Shown here in pieces: positions 1-11,182 of a stretch of DNA of 64,000 bases (its first letter is position 1; each line of letters opens with the position of its first letter). The translations under genes were made by a program, and so were the position numbers. This stretch comes from Psococerastis gibbosa (Eukaryota > Arthropoda > Insecta > Psocodea > Psocidae). The notes beneath the pieces were generated by a model. That model had not been told where the DNA came from and ran no database searches. It saw only the letters and a program-made list of their open reading frames with translations. The stretch is from NCBI GenBank assembly GCA_963971405.1, contig OZ020486.1, forward strand, positions 1,426,001-1,490,000, read 5' to 3'.

Positions 1-49
<49 letters not shown>

Positions 50-66
50 TAGACAGACAGACAGAC
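1..66. repeat. (ACAG)n microsatellite
   Basis: The window opens inside a tetranucleotide ACAG array, about 16 units with one ACAG-to-ATAG change. The same array, in reverse complement as TGTC, sits inside every copy of the dispersed repeat family at 16.4, 21.9 and 40.6 kb. This is therefore the internal array of a copy cut by the window edge. Confidence 0.9.
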
Positions 67-200
67 ATTTCGTAAAAGCCACTTTTTGGGTCCCTAGGAC
101 CTCAAAACGTGTAAATCCGTTGAAATCTCGGAATCGAAAATTTCGACCATCACAAAGCTTTATTCCTTATAGGCTACTACGTATAAATTGGAAAGCAAAA
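67..200 (-). repeat. (TGTC)n repeat family, partial copy
   Basis: Sequence after the ACAG array matches, in reverse complement, the left end of the copy at 16,405-17,250. Both hold the block around ACGTGTAAATCCGTTGAAA, followed by CACAAAGCTT and TACGTATAAATTGG. Only the left part is inside the window. It is an interspersed non-autonomous repeat of unknown class with no convincing coding content. Confidence 0.75.
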
Positions 201-249
201 ACGCTGGTTTATCAACTTTTTGTCGTTATCTCTATCCATATGTGCCACA

Positions 250-870
250 TGGGAGAGGTCTTTCTCTGGTCGAAAAATCTAGCTGTCACTGCTTTCAAAA
301 TGCTTAAAACCCGACTATTTCAAGCCAATTTTTCAAAAAATGTCACCCGGGGGAGACCCCCGCCCCCCCCCCTCTGACGGCGGTTCAATTTATCGCCTGT
401 AAAATCTAAACGCTACTCCTTTCAAAATGCGTGAAACCCCACTATTTCAAGCCAATTTTTCAAAAAACAAATCACCCGGGGGAGAGCCCCGGGCCCCCTT
501 TACAATTAATTGTATTCAACGCCAGGAAGATCTAACTTTTACTGTTATTAAGATGAGTAAAACCCCATTAATTCAGACCTGTTTCTCAAAAACATTTTAC
601 CCCCGGGTGACCCCCTTGTTTGCAATTGCTGTATTCATCGCTTGTCCAAATGGTACGCCGCTATCAAAATGCGTAAAATCCCAATATTTCAGGTACATTT
701 TTTCAAAGTCTCTCACCCCTTCTTCGGGTCTCATGCGCAAAGGACACCAAGGTCATTAATTTAAAAGTTGCGTACGTCCATGAGAACGGTTTTCCCTTTT
801 TTCTACACTTTTATGAAAATGGGGGGGGGCAAATTTTACACCCCCCCCCCTTCAAAAACCTATCGTTCCG
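250..870. repeat. G/C-run repeat family: four tandem modules of about 120 bp
   Basis: Four degenerate modules start near 298, 424, 547 and 666. Each reads roughly AAAATGCGTAAAACCCC, then ACTATTT, then TTTTTCAAAAAA, then a CCCGGGGGAGACCCCC-like block. The stretch ends in G and C homopolymers at about 823-850. Short ORFs here are by-products of the repeat. The same module appears in reverse orientation at 9.8-10.1 kb and in degraded form at 11.4, 19.3, 30.3, 40.1 and 54.0 kb. Confidence 0.65.
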
Positions 871-2479
871 CCACTGCTCGGGTCAGCTCGGGAGTCGTCT
901 TCTCCTCTATTGCTCGGGGAATGCCCGTGTTTCATTTCGTTCGTCGAGTCTTGACAAGGGGCCTCGCAATGGCCAAGGCCGCCTCTGAGTCAGAGATTGT
1001 CCATTATAACTTGTGGCCAGGACGTTTAGGTACCAGTTTACCAAATGCCAAAAATGCAGCGAAAATCTATAAGTATTGGACAGTGGATGGGCCACAGCAA
1101 GTGTAGCCATAAAAAGTCCCTCAATTAATAGGAAAATGTAATCCGAGGGGTGTTCCAATGCATTGGGATAGGATAAGTTTGTTGTAGGACTACATTATGG
1201 TATCAGTCGGATTCAAGGCCGTAGTAAACGGTTTTTTTTTTAAATTAATTTTCATTTGGAGAAAGACCCCTTACATCTGGGTACGGGTATGATAGAGAAA
1301 TTGTCAGCAGAAAGTTTACATCAACCAGCGTCATTGTAGCTCTATAGCCTATAGGCTGTTCCACATTCCACAATGAAATCTGTAATGTTTTATGAATTAT
1401 TACTTACAGAATTGTAGAACTAAGTTTAGTTTATAATAGTTTCGCTGGTTTTCTGGTGCTGCGGCCTAGTGGCAGCGTGGAGAATTAGCTGCCTTTGTCC
1501 TGGTTCTCTCGGTATTTGGAATAAGATGTAAATGTAAGAGTAACAATAAGGAGATAAACGATTAATTAAATTAATATCTAATAAGTAAAAGTAGTCTTTG
1601 ACTTTGAAACATGAACAACATAACAAAATCCAAACAATGTTAACTTCTGGAAAATTTCTTCACAACTTTTCATTCCATGACCCCCTCCTATATCTGAGTT
1701 TAAAACCACCCCCAGTTCAAAATGTTGCACATTATGTATAATGTAATATGAAAACGGACTGCTCCCCCCCCCCCCCCGACCCCCTCGTTACGCCACTGTT
1801 GTGGGTTATGCCATACCAATAGCACGAAATGAAGCAAATTTGCAGACAACAATTATTCTGTTTGCCTAAAATAAACTCGTAGCTTAACTTGGTTAATTGA
1901 TGCTATTACATTTTGTCAATGGCAAGCTTGTCTCTGCATTGTCCATTGCCGCTTGTAGCCGGTGTAGGTGAACGTTAGTCAATGGCAACTACTGCGTACA
2001 TCAAGTTCATGCAGAAACAATACCAGTAATGTCCGAATGTCCATGGGGTCGTTAGCATTAGGTGAGGTTCAATGGTAAACATGTAGGCCTGCGTCTATTC
2101 AAATAATAGTAAATGCATATAATCGCGCATGCATGCAGCAGTCTACATATACTGTAGGCAGTAGGCCTATTACGATTTGTGGTGCAGCCAGTTTAATCCA
2201 GTATAACACCAGCCTATGTACAGTTAAAAACCCTGATACCTATTAATTGCGCTATGCCTACGCTTAGCCATAATACTTATACGGTGGTGGCTTCCATTCA
2301 GCGAATGGAAGCTCTAGCCAGGGACGGATTTGGCTTTTGGGCGGATATAGGCACTGCCCTTGTCGCGGACATTAATAATTATTGTATGTATGGGGGGGGG
2401 GGGTGTTCACTAAAAAATTACTATTTTTTAATGTTTATAATCAGAATAACTTATTTTCTTCTTCTTCTTCTAACTTACT
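871..2479. other. No gene recognised
   Basis: About 1.6 kb of AT-rich DNA with only short ORFs. It contains a C-run near 1764-1777 and a G-run near 2393-2402. I see no splice-bounded conserved exon, RNA gene or transposon ORF. Confidence 0.5.
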
Positions 2480-2794
2480 TTCTTAACCCCTAGTAGTAGT
2501 AGTAGTAGTAGTGTTCGTCGGGTTAATAACGACTTAGGCCTCATTTGGGCCCATAGAGCGACCCCGACTTGACTGTCCTATGCCAGCCCATAGGACAGTG
2601 GACCTCCTGATTATAGTGGATTCCGAACCACTTGGGAAACACAGTGAAGTCACACGATTAGTTCGGAGGTGACCAGGACAAGTCCTAACATGTTTCCCTA
2701 CCGTCACTGTGCACACGACCAAGTTATCTGCAGCTTTGAACCTGCTCTGGTCCGCCGGATTCAACTTGGTATGGCAGCCGGTTCTTAACCCCTA
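2480..2794 (-). mobile_element. SINE-like retroposon with target-site duplication
   Basis: A segment of about 290 bp is flanked by a perfect 13-bp direct repeat TTCTTAACCCCTA (2480-2492 and 2782-2794). Just inside the left repeat is a TAG trinucleotide array (2490-2512), which on the - strand would be a 3' (CTA)n tail. This layout fits a short retroposon inserted in - orientation. Near its 5' end the - strand holds GGTTCAAAGC, a weak resemblance to a pol III B box. I do not recognise the family, and the 76-codon ORF inside is not convincing. Confidence 0.55.
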
Positions 2795-3240
2795 ACTATA
2801 ATGTTATACATATTGTATTTTTTTTTTAATTTCATAATATGCACACAAAAAATTCAAAGTCCTACGCGCGCGCGGATATAGGCATTTGCCTCAGTTTCCT
2901 ACTGGTAAACCCTCCACTGGCTCTAGCATCGACCTATCTGGTCTATTGGTGCCGATTAAGTATAGATGTTATAGTAGCTCATTTTACGTAAGCAGCTAAG
3001 TAAATAAACCGAAGTTTGCACACAGGTGCCGCGTCTATACCACGCGACACACTCATGCCACCATTATTTCATATTTTCAGCTTACGTTAGGGCTGACAAG
3101 GGAGGACGCGCTAGACAGAACCGGCTGGAAACGCTGCAGCTCTGCCACCGACCCTCCATCAGGAAATGGCGCGGAAAAACTAAGCTAGGCTTTGTTGATA
3201 GTCCAAAAGGTGTATGGACCAGGGAGAGGGAGGGATAGAG

Positions 3241-3490
3241 AGACTGACTTATCCGTAGAAATGACGAGCTCTACGCGATATACCGAGAACCGACGATAGT
3301 AGACGAAATCAAGAGAGGTACCCCAAGGAAAAAGAGGAGAGGGAGCGGCACGGATGCGACGGCTGGACGATATCGAGGTGGATCGATCTGGCGACTCTTG
3401 GCGTCGATGACTGGCGAAGGAGAATGCGATGTGACAGAATAAGTCTTCACACGCCGTAGCGCAAAGGGGTACGTAAGTAAGTTAGTTAGG
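3241..3490 (+). pseudogene. RTE-type reverse transcriptase, degenerate 3' remnant
   Basis: Translation in shifting frames resembles the C-terminus of RTE-like endonuclease/RT proteins. NDELYAIYREPTIVDEIKRG starts near 3256. A proline/arginine-rich stretch follows near 3318. Then LDDIEV and, after a frame change, DLATLGVDDWRRR lie near 3364-3424. The same order (NAELY, GRGRPRRRW, DLDKAGI) ends the intact RTE ORF at 23.4 kb. The middle part (RWLGH region) is deleted. A short AAGT/TTAG tail at about 3472-3489 fits the simple-repeat tail of these elements. Confidence 0.6.
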
Positions 3491-3639
3491 CTTTGTTAGC
3501 CTATTTAGGCCTACATAATCGAGAGGAGTATTCACGTCAACCTAAAAAGTCGAGAATCTTCTTGGCCCTCACACCAGCGTGCGGCACAAATGATCATTTT
3601 AATCAAATCATCCAGAAAAAAATTTCGCCGTCGAATGAA

Positions 3640-4058
3640 ACAGAAGTAACTCACGGAAAAACAATATATAAATAAATAAAATTCCCTTTATGGACCAAAA
3701 TTTCCCACGGCTAAGCAATGGACTTCATGGCCTGTTTTAAGTCGTTCACCGACGACCCAATTAATACGGCTACCAACTTCATGTCCGAAAAATAATTTCC
3801 CCTTCCCTTCCAAACCAAACATTCCCTGTAGCTTGACCTTGTCGCCTTTATGTTTCATTTCCCCCTATCAAGCCAGACTTGCCGCAACTTTTACTGCATA
3901 GCCTACGTCTTGTATGTAATGGTTTCTAACCTGTATACCTGAATCATTAAATGTGTAGGTAGTACTAGTTGTACTTTATATTGAACGCCGTCTATCCCAC
4001 CTCGGTGGGTCACAGATGTATGAAATAAACTAAACTAAAACTAAACTAAACTAAACTG
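3640..4058 (+). mobile_element. Orphan non-LTR retrotransposon 3' end with hairpin and (AAACT)n tail
   Basis: A perfect hairpin CCCACC-TC-GGTGGG at 3996-4009 is followed by ATGAAATAAAC and a pentanucleotide AAACT array (4024-4058). Hairpin plus simple-repeat tail is the typical 3' end of CR1/L2-like elements and recurs with variations elsewhere in this window. Upstream sequence is not convincingly coding, so this looks like a strongly 5'-truncated insertion. The left limit is a guess. Confidence 0.5.
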
Positions 4059-4086
4059 TACCGTCCCCCCATAATACGTGCATATA

Positions 4087-4230
4087 TCAAGGGCGAATTT
4101 CGCCTCCAATTTAGGGGGGGGGGGTCAGGTTCAGTGGATTATAACATTAAAAAACATAATTATTTTTAATTCCCACTGTAAACCCATTGTTATCGGACCC
4201 TCTGACCCCCCTCCTAAAATCCGCCCTTGG
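4087..4230. mobile_element. Small terminal-inverted-repeat element (143 bp)
   Basis: The left end reads TCAAGGGCGAATTTCGCC followed by a G-run. The right end reads CCCCCCTCCTAAAATCCGCCCTTGG, its approximate inverted complement. The short length, imperfect TIRs and lack of coding capacity fit a MITE. The subterminal G-run relates it to the other G/C-run repeats here. Confidence 0.5.
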
Positions 4231-5158
4231 TACATAATAATGTACCTGGTAATAATTTAGATAGCAGGCTATGTGTACTGGTTATCACGTTACAAAATAA
4301 TATATCCAATAGGTTGTTATGAATATTGCTCAACAGCTTTCTCTAGATAACGCACATCAAGTAGCGGCGTAATAAAATTTCAAAAACAATGGGCAGGCCT
4401 TGAATGAGAATAACTGCAAGGATCAAAACAAGTGCGAGAGTCCCTACGCCACTGTTCGGGGGGTATCTAAAGCCGGTGCATGGCCCGCTCATGTTTAGTA
4501 GTCACCCAGCGACCCAGCTGTGTCAGTGTGAAGTTGCCGACATAAAGAAATGTTTGTGTTTTACATGTACCGTCGTATACTCAACTGCTTCTTTCTCTAC
4601 CTCGCCTATCAACTCTTCTTCTTGGTACAATATTTAGTCCTCAGCAACACCGAATAAAAGGTAAGTTTAGTATTTTTGAAGGGGGGGGGGGGAGCTGGGT
4701 ACTCGACGTCAGGGCGAGGTGTTATCTTATACCTACTGATTATATAATTTGAAATATGCAGGAATGTAGACGCAGAGACGAAGAAATCACGACACGACAG
4801 TCGACAGCCCAGTGTGGGTATGTCTGAGGACTGGTCGAGGATCCTCCCTATTTGCGCGTTTTCAGTGTGTCTATAGGGCCATGATGAGGCAGTACGGAAA
4901 ATCTTTAATATTACAAATGGTACAAAACCCTCTCGGGTGGCTATTTTTGTTTGACACGGGCGATCCTGCTCTGGCTGGTCAGGGACTCTAATTTTTGTAT
5001 TGTATTGTATTTAAGCACAGCCTATTTACCAACCTTTCGATTTTCGCTGCGGCTGCGAAAATTAATCAAGGCTAATTCCAACGGTAGGCCTAGTTACCCG
5101 AACAGACCAATTACTGATGGTTTGGCGAGAAATTAGACGGTCTATTAATTTTGATGAT
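4231..5158. other. No gene recognised
   Basis: There is a donor-like AAAAG|GTAAGT at 4661-4666 and a 12-bp G-run near 4681, but no partner acceptor or conserved coding stretch that I can identify. A noncoding exon of an unknown transcript is possible but unsupported. Confidence 0.4.
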
Positions 5159-5332
5159 GCAGTAGAATGATAGGCCGTGGTTGATCTGAAAGGAGTTACT
5201 ACTGAACCTCCGAGATAAAATCTTACAAGTGTACACTGTACACAGTGCCACTGAATATGTTAACCGCATATTATGTTGACGAGACTTTCAGGTCAGCCAC
5301 GACTTATCAGTTATCATCCCGGATTCTACTGC
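5159..5332. mobile_element. MITE-like inverted-repeat element (174 bp)
   Basis: The left arm (5159-5192) starts GCAGTAGAAT and contains GATAGGCCGTGGTTGATCTG. The right arm (5285-5332) is its reverse complement with a short extra insert containing ATCCCGGATT. The arms match well apart from that insert. No ORF is present. The arm sequence is also found as solo fragments at about 7081-7108, 8337-8368 and 30576-30605, so this is a dispersed family. Confidence 0.6.
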
Positions 5333-7064
5333 TTGGCGTACACCCCGTATCTCCGGTCATGTCAAAGTCTTTGTATTATTTTTTTCTTGCCTTTTAAATT
5401 TTTTTTTATACTGTAAATTTTCATACACGATGGAAAATACAAACAGAACAGTTCAAACATCAGGTTGGTTTGGCTGAGCAGAAACATTCATGGCTCATAA
5501 AATACAATCATGAAAAGCAAAATATTTTTTCTCTTCAAAGAAAGACTGCAATAATTATAATTAAATTAAAGTCAAATTATTGTTATACACTTATTATAGG
5601 CCTAAGGTTGTTATAAAATTATTCATTACGGTATAAATCAAAGAAATAACATGCATTTATTGAGGATGTGCTAATTAGGTATATATTATTAATTATGGAG
5701 AAATACCTCCATACGCAAACTTAAAAAGAGCCTAGCAAACTAGCACAAAAAACAAAAACATCAATGGTTACAACAACACATTATAGGTACTATTCCAATT
5801 TAGTGAAATAGGGTAACTTGATTATATTGTCCAATCCCCGGCGTCCCAAATTAGCATACGCTGTGTCAGTATAGGCCTACATTAATACAGTCTAAGCAAA
5901 GAGCTATTAATGTATATATACCCATAACCATGGGACAGGGAGGTCGCCACCAGCGGGCAGGGATTAGGGAAATGGAATTAATATACTGTACGGTATATGG
6001 AATAATATGGAATTAAAGATTAGATGAAACCTATATTTATAGGTACTCCTACCTAAATCCAGCCAATTAATATTGTCTAGGCCAACTAGCGTCACTGCTG
6101 GACATAATAATAATAACAATTTAACATGTCTATTTCGGGTTTGACTTAACTTTGAGTGGCCTGTGACAAAATGTTGACATGCGGATTCAAAAAATATACA
6201 TTGTGGCTGGGTATTTCACTTTCCGGGGCAATTTGCGCCCCCTCCACACCTGGATTCGAAATCCGCCCCTGGCGATTGAGGATAGAAATTACAATCGTAT
6301 ATATAGGCGTAGATAGCAGGCGCGGAGAGAGAAATCTGCCATGTCTTATTCATTATAAAGATAATGCTGAGCTCTGAATGGTGTTCATTAGTGTTTATGA
6401 TTGTGTCATTGTATTAGCATTAAATAATGCAACCCATTTCTCATTTTTGGCAAATGTCGGACTTTCGAAGCCTGCTCATCACTTTCATCGAACTTGGCGC
6501 GAACGAAAAGTCAGCGTAGTTGTTATTAATTTGGTGGGTTTAGGCGAAGTGTATTAGACAGAAAAGGCATGGCGGTGATGTTTGTTTTGTTTTTGTTTCA
6601 GAATGTGCAGGTGAACAGACCTACAGCTAGACCACCTTTATCACAAATCCCACTTCTACGCCATTGGAGAAGTCCGGTGCTTCTCGTGAGCTATCGTGGG
6701 AAGCACCGGCCTGGCCAGCGTGCACGGAGATTATTATCATGATCACCAAGACTGAGGCTGTTTACGTTTGTTCATTCCTATTGTATATACTGTATTAACA
6801 TTGTAATATTAATCTAATTTTTATTTCAAATTTCGAAATACATGATATTATTTCTTTGCAAAATACGACGTGATGTTTTCTATCAAAATCTAAATTGGGA
6901 AATCCATATAGGCTAGTTAGGCTGACTGACTGACTGTATCAGTAATTGAACACTAAGGAATGTTCAGCGTTACAAAGGTTTTTATCAGCAGTGAGCATGT
7001 ATCGATTAATGGTAATGCTACTGAACGATTCAATTTGAACCGAAAATTAAATCAACAGCGTTAC
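5333..7064. other. No gene recognised
   Basis: AT-rich stretch with scattered short ORFs. A short segment at 6216-6270 holds GCGCCCCCTCCAC and ATCCGCCCCTGGCG, which resembles ends of the small G/C-run elements. No exon or RNA gene could be supported. Confidence 0.45.
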
Positions 7065-7152
7065 CATGAAAAACCAGTACAATCTGGGCTGATGGGCCGT
7101 GGTCGAAACGAAAGTCAACTTCCAAGTTTTGGAATTGTACTGGTTCTTCATG
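7065..7152. repeat. 88-bp hairpin, 19-bp arms
   Basis: CATGAAAAACCAGTACAAT (7065-7083) is matched in inverted orientation by ATTGTACTGGTTCTTCATG (7134-7152), 18 of 19 pairs. The 50-nt loop carries a copy of the dispersed motif also seen at 5.2, 8.3 and 30.6 kb. A short foldback element is more likely than a structured RNA. Confidence 0.5.
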
Positions 7153-9536
7153 TGACTCGATCTGGCCGTGAAAGCCTTTGCAGTTACATTGCATGCATTT
7201 ATGAGGATACCGAAACACTGAGTTTCCTCGATTTCATAAATGTAAGTACGCCTGCGTACAGTATATCTATGCATTGGAATAGCCCCAACCAACGGCCGTT
7301 CTCAAACTTTTTATTTTGAGCTCTCCACCTCAGCAGACTTTGACTATAAGTCGCGCCCCCTTAGCCTATAATTTTTAACTCTTTAAATAACAAGTGGATT
7401 AACCTATTTGCTCTTAGATAGTAATTAAAACTTTAATTACATAATTATTATTGATTTAAGTTTTTTTTTTAAAAATTAATTTTTAAGTTTAATGTTAAGG
7501 TTTTATAAAAAGTTAAAATATGGTGTATCAGCTCTAAGCCGTAATGCAAAGTAGGCTAGTTACGATACTGTAGAGTATATTATACGCATACACATTGATA
7601 ACTTGCCCATGAGTTGTGACTAATTATAGCGATTAGGGCGATTAGGCAAAGGAAGACACGACCGTTCGGTTTACTTCCTATACTTTAAACAGTACAAAAA
7701 CAAAGCCTTTGTTCCATATGCAAATAATCAAAGCAAATGAGGCCATCAAAGCACAAAGGCTTCAACGGTGACACACTGTATAGTATAACATAGTATACTG
7801 TCGCCGTGCCATATACAAGTCTGACACAGTCTGCAGCACAAGGCTCAGACCAATAACCCCACGGGAATGAGTCATCGCTTAAAACAGTGGCGTGCTGTAC
7901 TCGCCCCCCCCCCCCACCTTGTTTCGATATAGCTGATTGGCATATAGTACAGGATTTTTTCTTATAAATTTACTACTCATAAATTGGAAATCAAAAATAA
8001 TTTATGATTATGCAACTGTGTAAATACCTGGGAGAGTTCGTACAATCAGTGGCGAATCACATAGCCCTAACCATATAGGCCTACTTATGTGTCGCAAATT
8101 TTAACGACAATCAAGATATATCAATTGCGATGGATTGCCTGTGCTTTTGCGTAGAGTAATACCGTACGTGGGGGCATCAGAATCACCAGAGGAAATATCA
8201 AAGACGACAGTTTCCGCCGCATTGTTTACATTATTACCTTAACCCAGCAGTATACCTGGGAGCTTTTTAATTAAAATTGCCCCTTCAAATTTTAATTTTG
8301 TTGGTTCCAAACTTCCTGGAAATTTACGCTCTCGCAGATCGACCACGGCCTATCAGCCCGGATTCTACCGCTGACCATTGGCCATGAACCTTGTTTAAAA
8401 ATGGGTAAGACTTAAGTTGGCCTATCCACATGGAAAATTTGATACCTACATCTACCTACTGTAATGTTGCTCCCTTGACGCCCTGCCGTATTGCAATGAT
8501 GTGGGCAATCTCTCAATCTCATTGCAATACACGTGGCCCTCCATTTGTTATGTTGCCCTTTGTTGCTCTTTTATTGTAATATATACTGTAATTACAAAGG
8601 TGCACGACTGCGCGTCTTGTCTTCTGACCAAGTTAATAATTGCGAAATTAAATGTACAGTTAATTAATAGAACCGCAGGAGAACGGGCCGAGCTTAAATC
8701 TCCCCGGTTGTTTTAATTTTCTTTTTTTGAAAAGTATAGGTATACACCTCCAGCGGCGTCAAAAAGAGGTGCAATATAGAATAGAATAGAAAAACCGTAT
8801 ATTTCTCAACAAAATGAACATGTATATATATATATAGTCCTTTGGTCCAAAATCTTGCAACTGACAGTCCTTAAAAATACGGTCAATTCTGTTGGATGCA
8901 TGCGATAGAACGGAAAGAAATAACTACGTCTACACACTTACTGATTTTGCATAAATTGCAATTACTTCGAATCCAAACAACAATTTATTATTATGGATGG
9001 CGGTAAGCCTGCCTGCGATAAGGCCTACCGCAAAAGCCAAAATATTATATAATTGGGTACATCCCAAAATCATAATGTATAGCCAGGCCAGCTAGAACTG
9101 ATTCAGCAGTCATTGTGACTTTGCCAAAAATCTAAATTAACTTATAGTACAAACATATAATGTACTTGATGCCAACACAGCTAGGCTATCTGCATTGTTC
9201 GGAGTATAAGTCGGACTAAATTCAGTTGAAATATCCATATTACTTCACTACATTGGGTATGATGGGCTATTTAGCTATTTAGCCGATTTATGAAAACCTG
9301 TTGAGGATTTCTAGTATAAGCCTTTGCCTCCGTCCGGTCTAAAAAGAACACTTTGTTTATTCGATTTCTATAAGTGTTCCAAATGACATACTATCGTGGT
9401 CGGGTAGTATACAATACATATTTATATATTAACACACTCGTATGTACACCAATCAATATGCCTAATTCAATATTATTGTGCAAAATTAGGGATAGTTGTG
9501 ATACCAGCCTCCCATGATCATGTACGCTATAACTTT
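7153..9536. other. No gene recognised; one dispersed-motif fragment
   Basis: The only repeats I recognise are a 32-bp fragment of the dispersed motif at 8337-8368 (contains GACCACGGCC and GCCCGGATTCTAC) and a C-run near 7903-7915. A short piece at 9391-9409 (ACTATCGTGGTCGGGTAG) resembles the terminus of the MITE at 17,531. No gene is supported. Confidence 0.45.
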
Positions 9537-10358
9537 ATTCAGGGCCATAGCGCTGAGAAAAGCATTAGGGGGGCTGGGTAACCTTTTGGGGGGGTGGGGG
9601 GGGCTAGGTTTTTTGGGTTGTCATAATCAGATCTAAGCTATTATCCGTGAATCCAAGCCATGTTATGTTATGGTAAACATGAGATAGGTCTCACCATTAA
9701 TATCTAACTATGTACCCCTTGGCGTAAAATTACCAAAATTTCTGGGGGGGGGGGGCTGGAGGACCCCAAGAGTTCCATCCCCCGGAGAAAAAAATTGTTA
9801 AATAGGCTGAAATTAGATCGGTTTTACGCACTTTATCCCCTGGAGAAAGGGGGCGCCCGGGGGTCTCCCCTGGAGGAAAAAAAAGAGGTAAATGGGCCCA
9901 AATTAGTGAGGTTTTACGGCGCATACTATAACTCGGAGGAAGGGGGGCCCGGGGGTCTCCCCCGGAGAAGGAAAATTGATAAATAGGCCCAAATTAGTGA
10001 GGTTTTACGCAAAGTAAACCCCGGAGAAAGGGGGGCCGGGGGTCTCCCCCGGAGAAGGAAAATTGATAAATAGGCCCAAATTAGTGAGGTTTTACGCCGG
10101 TAGGCCTATAAATCAACAATTACAAATAATCATTGTCCAAAAATCAGTACAATTGCAGCCCCCGTGTTTGGTTTTGCTAAAATTTCTACAAAACTCTTCG
10201 GGGGTCTAAAATTTTCACCCCTTTCTTTTCGAAACCCAATAGTGGTAACTGCTAAGTGTCCTTTATTATACTTTAATCCTTCTTGGGTGGCGCGATAGAA
10301 CGTTTGGGGGGGCTGAGCCCCTCTGCCCCCCCCCCCCCCCCAGGCTACGGCCCTGAAT
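9537..10358. mobile_element. G/C-run TIR element, copy 1 (822 bp)
   Basis: The ends are ATTCAGGGCCATAGC (9537-9551) and GCTACGGCCCTGAAT (10344-10358), inverted complements with one mismatch. Long G-runs lie inside the left end and long C-runs inside the right end. The interior carries about four tandem modules of about 90 bp (starts near 9800, 9890, 9981 and 10068), each with GGCCCAAATTAGTGAGGTTT or a variant and a CCGGGGGTCTCCCC block. No transposase is visible, so it is non-autonomous. Confidence 0.65.
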
Positions 10359-11182
10359 TTATTAGATGATAATTACAGCATGACCCATGAGGCGACGGGT
10401 CAACTCCAGACTGACGGGCGATAAGTGCGCAAATTTATGTCTGTTATATACAGACAGGTGGTATACTTGATAATTATGACGTCGCTGTATCAAGTTCAAT
10501 ACCAAGGTCTGGCAGGTCAATATTATGCAGGTATATACTGTATGTAAGTATATTATGTAGATAATTGGGACTTATGTTTTCAGATATATTTGTAAATAGT
10601 TAATATTTATTTTACTATTGTATTATACACAGCATTGAAAAACCAAGTCCCGTTAATTCATGAAGGTAAAACGTGCGTCGAAAGTACTTATATACTGTGC
10701 TGCATATGAAATGAAATGAAAAATGCCGTCATATCAGGCGAGTTGTTGCCCCTCTAACCAGCTAACCTATTGATTTTGTTTACATTTTATACATCACATT
10801 TTTCCCTGAAAAAAAAAAAACTGCTTATACATTACGATACATCATACATGCAAAGGGCCACTTAGTATCAACATTATATAGGGGTATACATATGTATATA
10901 AACTCTCCTTTGTCCTTACTGATCCTTTTCAGCCCGACCTAAAAGGAGACCTACGTTATTGTCTATGCTTCACAGGCCTATAGTTCATAGTATTATGTTA
11001 TTTAACATAATTATAGGCTATATTTGAAAGCACTCAATGGATCTCTTCCCATATCTTTCATTGCCCCCTGACGAGTAGCAGATATTAATTGAAATGAACC
11101 ATAAACTGCCACGCTAATTCATGTACATAAGTATAGTGACCAACTTCTTTCAAAATCCAAAATCATCGGCAGGTACGGCAGG
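10359..11182. other. No gene recognised
   Basis: AT-rich DNA with no ORF, exon or repeat structure that I can name. Confidence 0.45.

Noticed and set aside
1..66. Telomere-like or CRISPR-like array
   Set aside because: It is a plain ACAG microsatellite without spacers or telomere motif. No CRISPR structure occurs anywhere in the window.
6960..7319. 119-codon + strand ORF
   Set aside because: It spans the 7,065-7,152 hairpin and a dispersed repeat motif, has antisense ORFs over the same bases, and shows no recognisable domain.
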